DNA of 7,009 bases from Burkholderiales bacterium (GTDB lineage: Bacteria; Pseudomonadota; Gammaproteobacteria; Burkholderiales; Casimicrobiaceae): NCBI GenBank assembly GCA_025935435.1, contig JAICVH010000121.1:1-7009 (forward strand). Reading direction: 5' to 3'. Of this stretch, positions 5,620 through 7,009 are shown piece after piece. The notes under the pieces were generated by a model. The model saw nothing but the letters and a program-made list of their open reading frames with translations, was not told where the DNA came from and searched no databases. A program made the position numbers and the translations under genes. Each line of letters begins with the position of its first letter. Positions within the stretch are counted from its first letter, which is position 1.

Positions 5620-7009
5620 TCACGAGCCCCAGGCCTCGATTTCCGTGATCCGGCACCACGCGCCATCCGCAGCGCCCACGCCAACGATTCGAATGCTGCT
5701 CGTCGTGTACGGCGCAAATGAGACCGTTCGCTTGACGAATCGATTGTTCCGCACACTTCCGAGCGTCACCCAGGTCGCGCCGTTCCACGCTTGTACGTCG
5801 AAGGCCGTCATGCCGAACAGCGTGAACGTCATCGAGTCGGTCGGTTCCGTGGGGCTCGCGAAGTTGTCCTGGACCGTATAGACGACGACGTGATCGATCG
5901 TCTTTGGTCCGTTGAAATTGATCTGCACCCAGTCCGGAAACGCGGCGGTCGTGAGATCGTTCCAGCCGCCGCCATTGCCCCAGCCCGAACCGCTGCGACG
6001 ATTGTCGATCACGCTGGTAACGGGAAATCCCGCGTTGTACGTGCTGGATGCCGAAGCGGTCGACCCGTTGGAGGCCAGCGCGTAATTGTTTCCCGTCGCG
6101 GCCGCGGTCGACGTCCATGCTTCGATTTCGGTGATGCGCGACCACAGCGCGTCCTTCGATCCGGTGACCAGGATACGGATGCGATCAGTCGTGTAGGCTG
6201 CGAACGAAACGGTTCGCTTGACGAGATTGTTGCCGCTGACTGACCCGAGCGTCACCCAGTTCGCGCCGTCGAACGCCTGTACCTGGAAATCGGTGATCCC
6301 GTAAAGTCCGAACGTCATGGATTCCGTCGGTTCGGCAGGATTCAGATAGTTGTCCTGCAGCGTATAGACGACGACGTGATCGATCGTCTTGCGGCCGTTG
6401 AAGCTGATCTGCACCCAGTCCTGGAACGTTCGCGGCGTGTTGTCGTTCCAGCCACCGCCGTTGCCCCACGGCGCACCCGTACGTCGGTTGTCGTTGACGC
6501 CGTCCGCGCCGAAGGCGCCGTCATGCGTGCTCGACGCCGTCGCGACGCCGCCGTTGGACGCCAGCGCCACGTTGGTGCCGTTCACCGGAGCATTCATCGT
6601 CTGCGTGAAGGCCGCGCTCGTCGATGGAAGATTGGACGCGTCGCCGGGATACGAGGCGACGATCGCGTGGCCGCCGGTACTCAAGGCGTTCGTCACGCAA
6701 GTCGCGGAGCGCGCGTTGCCGCTGCCGCCAAGAACTGCGGCCGAGCACCCGGTGATTGTCGCGCCGTTGTCCGCAAAGCGGATCGTTCCGGTGGGCGCGT
6801 TACCGGTGACGGTCGCCGTCAACGTCACGGTCGAGCCGGTCACCGCCGGATTGGTTGACGACGCGACTGCCGTCGCCGTCGTTGCCTGCGCGGGCGGTGC
6901 CGAGCCACCGGTTCCCACTTGCACGGTCAGTCCACTGGCCGTCGCAGACAGCACGGTCACGTTGATACCGTAGGTGGCGTCGCTGAACGTCTGGCCCTGC
7001 GGCAGCGTC
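5620..7009 (-). CDS. Secreted multidomain protein, C-terminal part: Ig-like domain plus two F5/8 type C (discoidin) domains (partial)
   Basis: The frame is open to the window edge, so the N-terminus, any signal peptide and any catalytic domain are missing. Counting residues from the GTG at 6960 (an internal codon), the visible part begins just upstream with LPQGQTFSDATYGINVTVLS. This small beta module resembles those seen after secreted metallopeptidase domains. An Ala/Thr linker and a bacterial Ig-like domain of the Big_3 type follow (about 25-122, with VTGSTVTLTATV, PTGTIRFADNG and HAIVASYPGD). Then come two discoidin domains at 130-282 and 292-444, each with WGNGGGWND, TIDHVVVYT, FxVQAxxGAxWVTLGSV and a closing RITEIEAW. 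Such domains usually bind carbohydrate or cell-surface ligands. The protein ends directly after the second domain, with no sortase motif, autotransporter barrel or membrane anchor. It is the most upstream gene seen in the - strand unit. A lectin-like adhesin, peptidase or glycoside hydrolase is possible. Confidence 0.85.
   Translation of the reverse strand, partial: TLPQGQTFSDATYGINVTVLSATASGLTVQVGTGGSAPPAQATTATAVASSTNPAVTGSTVTLTATVTGNAPTGTIRFADNGATITGCSAAVLGGSGNARSATCVTNALSTGGHAIVASYPGDASNLPSTSAAFTQTMNAPVNGTNVALASNGGVATASSTHDGAFGADGVNDNRRTGAPWGNGGGWNDNTPRTFQDWVQISFNGRKTIDHVVVYTLQDNYLNPAEPTESMTFGLYGITDFQVQAFDGANWVTLGSVSGNNLVKRTVSFAAYTTDRIRILVTGSKDALWSRITEIEAWTSTAAATGNNYALASNGSTASASSTYNAGFPVTSVIDNRRSGSGWGNGGGWNDLTTAAFPDWVQINFNGPKTIDHVVVYTVQDNFASPTEPTDSMTFTLFGMTAFDVQAWNGATWVTLGSVRNNRFVKRTVSFAPYTTSSIRIVGVGAADGAWCRITEIEAWGS
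5629..6087 (-). repeat. Discoidin (F5/8 type C) repeat unit 2
   Basis: This second copy is joined to the first by a linker of nine residues (TSTAAATGN). The longest stretch of DNA identity I see between the copies is 30 bp, at 5875-5904 and 6361-6390. It encodes the TIDHVVVYT strand. The rest differs at many synonymous and coding positions. The copy ends two codons before the protein stop. Confidence 0.85.
6115..6573 (-). repeat. Discoidin (F5/8 type C) repeat unit 1
   Basis: This is the first of two tandem discoidin domains, 153 codons long. It aligns to the second copy without gaps at an offset of exactly 486 bp (162 codons). By hand count about 101 of 153 residues are identical. Cysteines are absent here, so the fold does not rely on the terminal disulfide found in animal discoidin domains. 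Confidence 0.85.

Noticed and set aside
5589..5756. Upstream extension of the methyltransferase frame
   Set aside because: This adds 56 residues, rich in Arg and Ser, that overlap the end of the discoidin gene. The family-like sequence starts after the ATGs at 5588/5579.
5423..6145. 240-codon - strand frame across the discoidin repeat and methyltransferase start
   Set aside because: It is an out-of-frame reading of the discoidin repeat, Arg/Gly/Ser-rich, with no independent support.
1..7009. CRISPR array, tRNA, insertion sequence or attachment site
   Set aside because: No short spaced repeats, cloverleaf sequences, transposase-like proteins or terminal inverted repeats were seen anywhere. 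The only repeats are the protein-coding discoidin copies.

Overview
The window looks like a moderately high-GC betaproteobacterial chromosome. The main evidence is the 5S rRNA at the left edge, whose sequence and spacing match the Burkholderiales/Ralstonia type as I remember it. The rest is a cell-surface (glycan and secreted-protein) gene block lying directly against the end of a ribosomal RNA operon. I cannot name the genus.

Layout, left to right. A complete 5S rRNA (about 3-119, +) is followed by a strong intrinsic terminator (133-160). Next on the + strand is a family 2 glycosyltransferase of the polyisoprenyl-phosphate glycosyltransferase type (GtrB/ArnC/DPM1-like, 230-1258). All remaining genes lie on the - strand and look like one transcription unit, read from right to left. 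They are: the C-terminal part of a secreted protein with an Ig-like domain and two tandem F5/8 type C (discoidin) domains (7009-5620, cut by the window edge); a class I SAM methyltransferase with a DUF4214-like helical N-terminus (5588-4716); a large GT-C-type membrane glycosyltransferase with a periplasmic C-terminal domain (4719-2521); a four-helix SMR/ArnE-like flippase subunit (2464-2120); and a second SAM methyltransferase with an N-terminal zinc-ribbon-like CxxC pair (2113-1142). Spacings within this unit are 31 bp, a 4-bp overlap, 56 bp and 6 bp. The - strand unit converges on the GT2 gene, and the two overlap tail to tail by 117 bp.

How the genes may work together (inference). A GT2 that charges a polyprenyl phosphate carrier, a small SMR-fold flippase and a GT-C transferase are the three parts of the GtrABC and ArnC-ArnEF-ArnT schemes. 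The locus could therefore encode a complete decoration module: sugar loaded onto undecaprenyl phosphate in the cytoplasm, flipped, and transferred in the periplasm to a surface glycan or protein. The two methyltransferases could modify the sugar or its precursor. Whether the discoidin protein is a substrate, a co-exported adhesin or hydrolase, or an unrelated neighbour cannot be decided from this window. The most unusual sequence-level feature is the codon-aligned antisense overlap of the second methyltransferase with the last transmembrane helix of the GT2.
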